DNA of 35,290 nucleotides. It comes from CAZLYK01 sp964563495 (GTDB lineage Bacteria; Acidobacteriota; Blastocatellia; RBC074). How positions within the stretch are numbered: the stretch's first letter is position 1; each line of letters begins with the position of its first letter. The notes beneath the pieces are model-generated. The model had not been told where the DNA came from. It searched no databases and saw nothing but the letters and a program-made list of their open reading frames with translations. Location of the stretch: positions 1 through 35,290 of the forward strand of contig CAZLYK010000049.1 in the NCBI GenBank assembly GCA_964563495.1, in the 5' to 3' direction. A program made the translations under genes and the position numbers. Below are positions 35,253-35,290 of this stretch, one piece after another.

Positions 35253-35263
35253 GATAACGGAAG

Positions 35264-35290
35264 AAAATAGACAGGATTTCTGCAGGATTA
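35264..35290 (+). repeat. Dispersed ACAGGATT-type repeat copy at the window end
   Basis: The sequence reads AGAAAATAGACAGGATTTCT then GCAGGATTA, the same order of units as at 30704-30748. It follows the diheme gene stop by 11 bases and continues past the window. Confidence 0.75.

Overview
The window looks like a metagenome-style contig (one 100-N scaffold gap at 7701-7800) from a Gram-negative, probably Acidobacteriota-like bacterium. The grounds are an outer-membrane beta-barrel porin beside a kdp operon, a KdpD split into separate genes, hydrogenase-like proteins of the group 1h (actinobacterial/acidobacterial, Hhy) type, a very large diheme/HEAT/toroid protein, and many dispersed ACAGGATT-type intergenic repeats. 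The phylum is an inference; no rRNA or marker gene is present.

Layout. All genes from 22491 down to 1 are on the minus strand. In transcription order they are a lipid cluster (bipartite fatty acyl reductase, second reductase, pyruvyl-transferase family protein, acyl ligase, small membrane peptide, enoyl-CoA hydratase, KAS III, acyl carrier protein, second acyl ligase, lipid kinase, PlsC acyltransferase), then without a break a kinase equivalent to the C-terminal half of KdpD and KdpE, then (across the gap) a porin, a 27-aa membrane peptide, kdpF, kdpA, kdpB, kdpC, the N-terminal half of KdpD, and the start of another membrane histidine kinase that runs off the left edge. A decayed GxxExxY gene lies inside the lipid cluster at 17348-17478.

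A 557-bp divergent region (22492-23048) with two related long inverted repeats and a candidate promoter separates this from a plus-strand locus: a [NiFe]-hydrogenase small-subunit homologue, two tandem large-subunit homologues, and a soluble four-PAS hybrid histidine kinase, followed after a 45-bp-arm inverted repeat by a 1473-aa diheme protein.

The most notable system is the hydrogenase-like locus (23049-30697). Both large subunits are clearly HhyL-like over their full length, yet both have lost the two N-terminal cysteines (RxCGxC has become RISGCAS and RMSGSGS) and both stop exactly after ...RSFDP, where DPCxxC should follow. They therefore lack all four Ni-binding cysteines. The small subunit keeps proximal and medial cluster cysteines but appears to lack the distal-cluster ligands. 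No maturation genes are present. Joined to a soluble PAS kinase with a strong ribosome site 14 bases after the second large subunit, this looks like a hydrogenase scaffold turned into a non-catalytic sensory or structural complex, reminiscent of the HoxBC-HoxJ arrangement but without a NiFe site.

The lipid cluster contains the parts to activate, elongate or reduce, and esterify long acyl chains. An unusual membrane lipid (ether-, wax- or alcohol-derived) is a reasonable but unproven reading.
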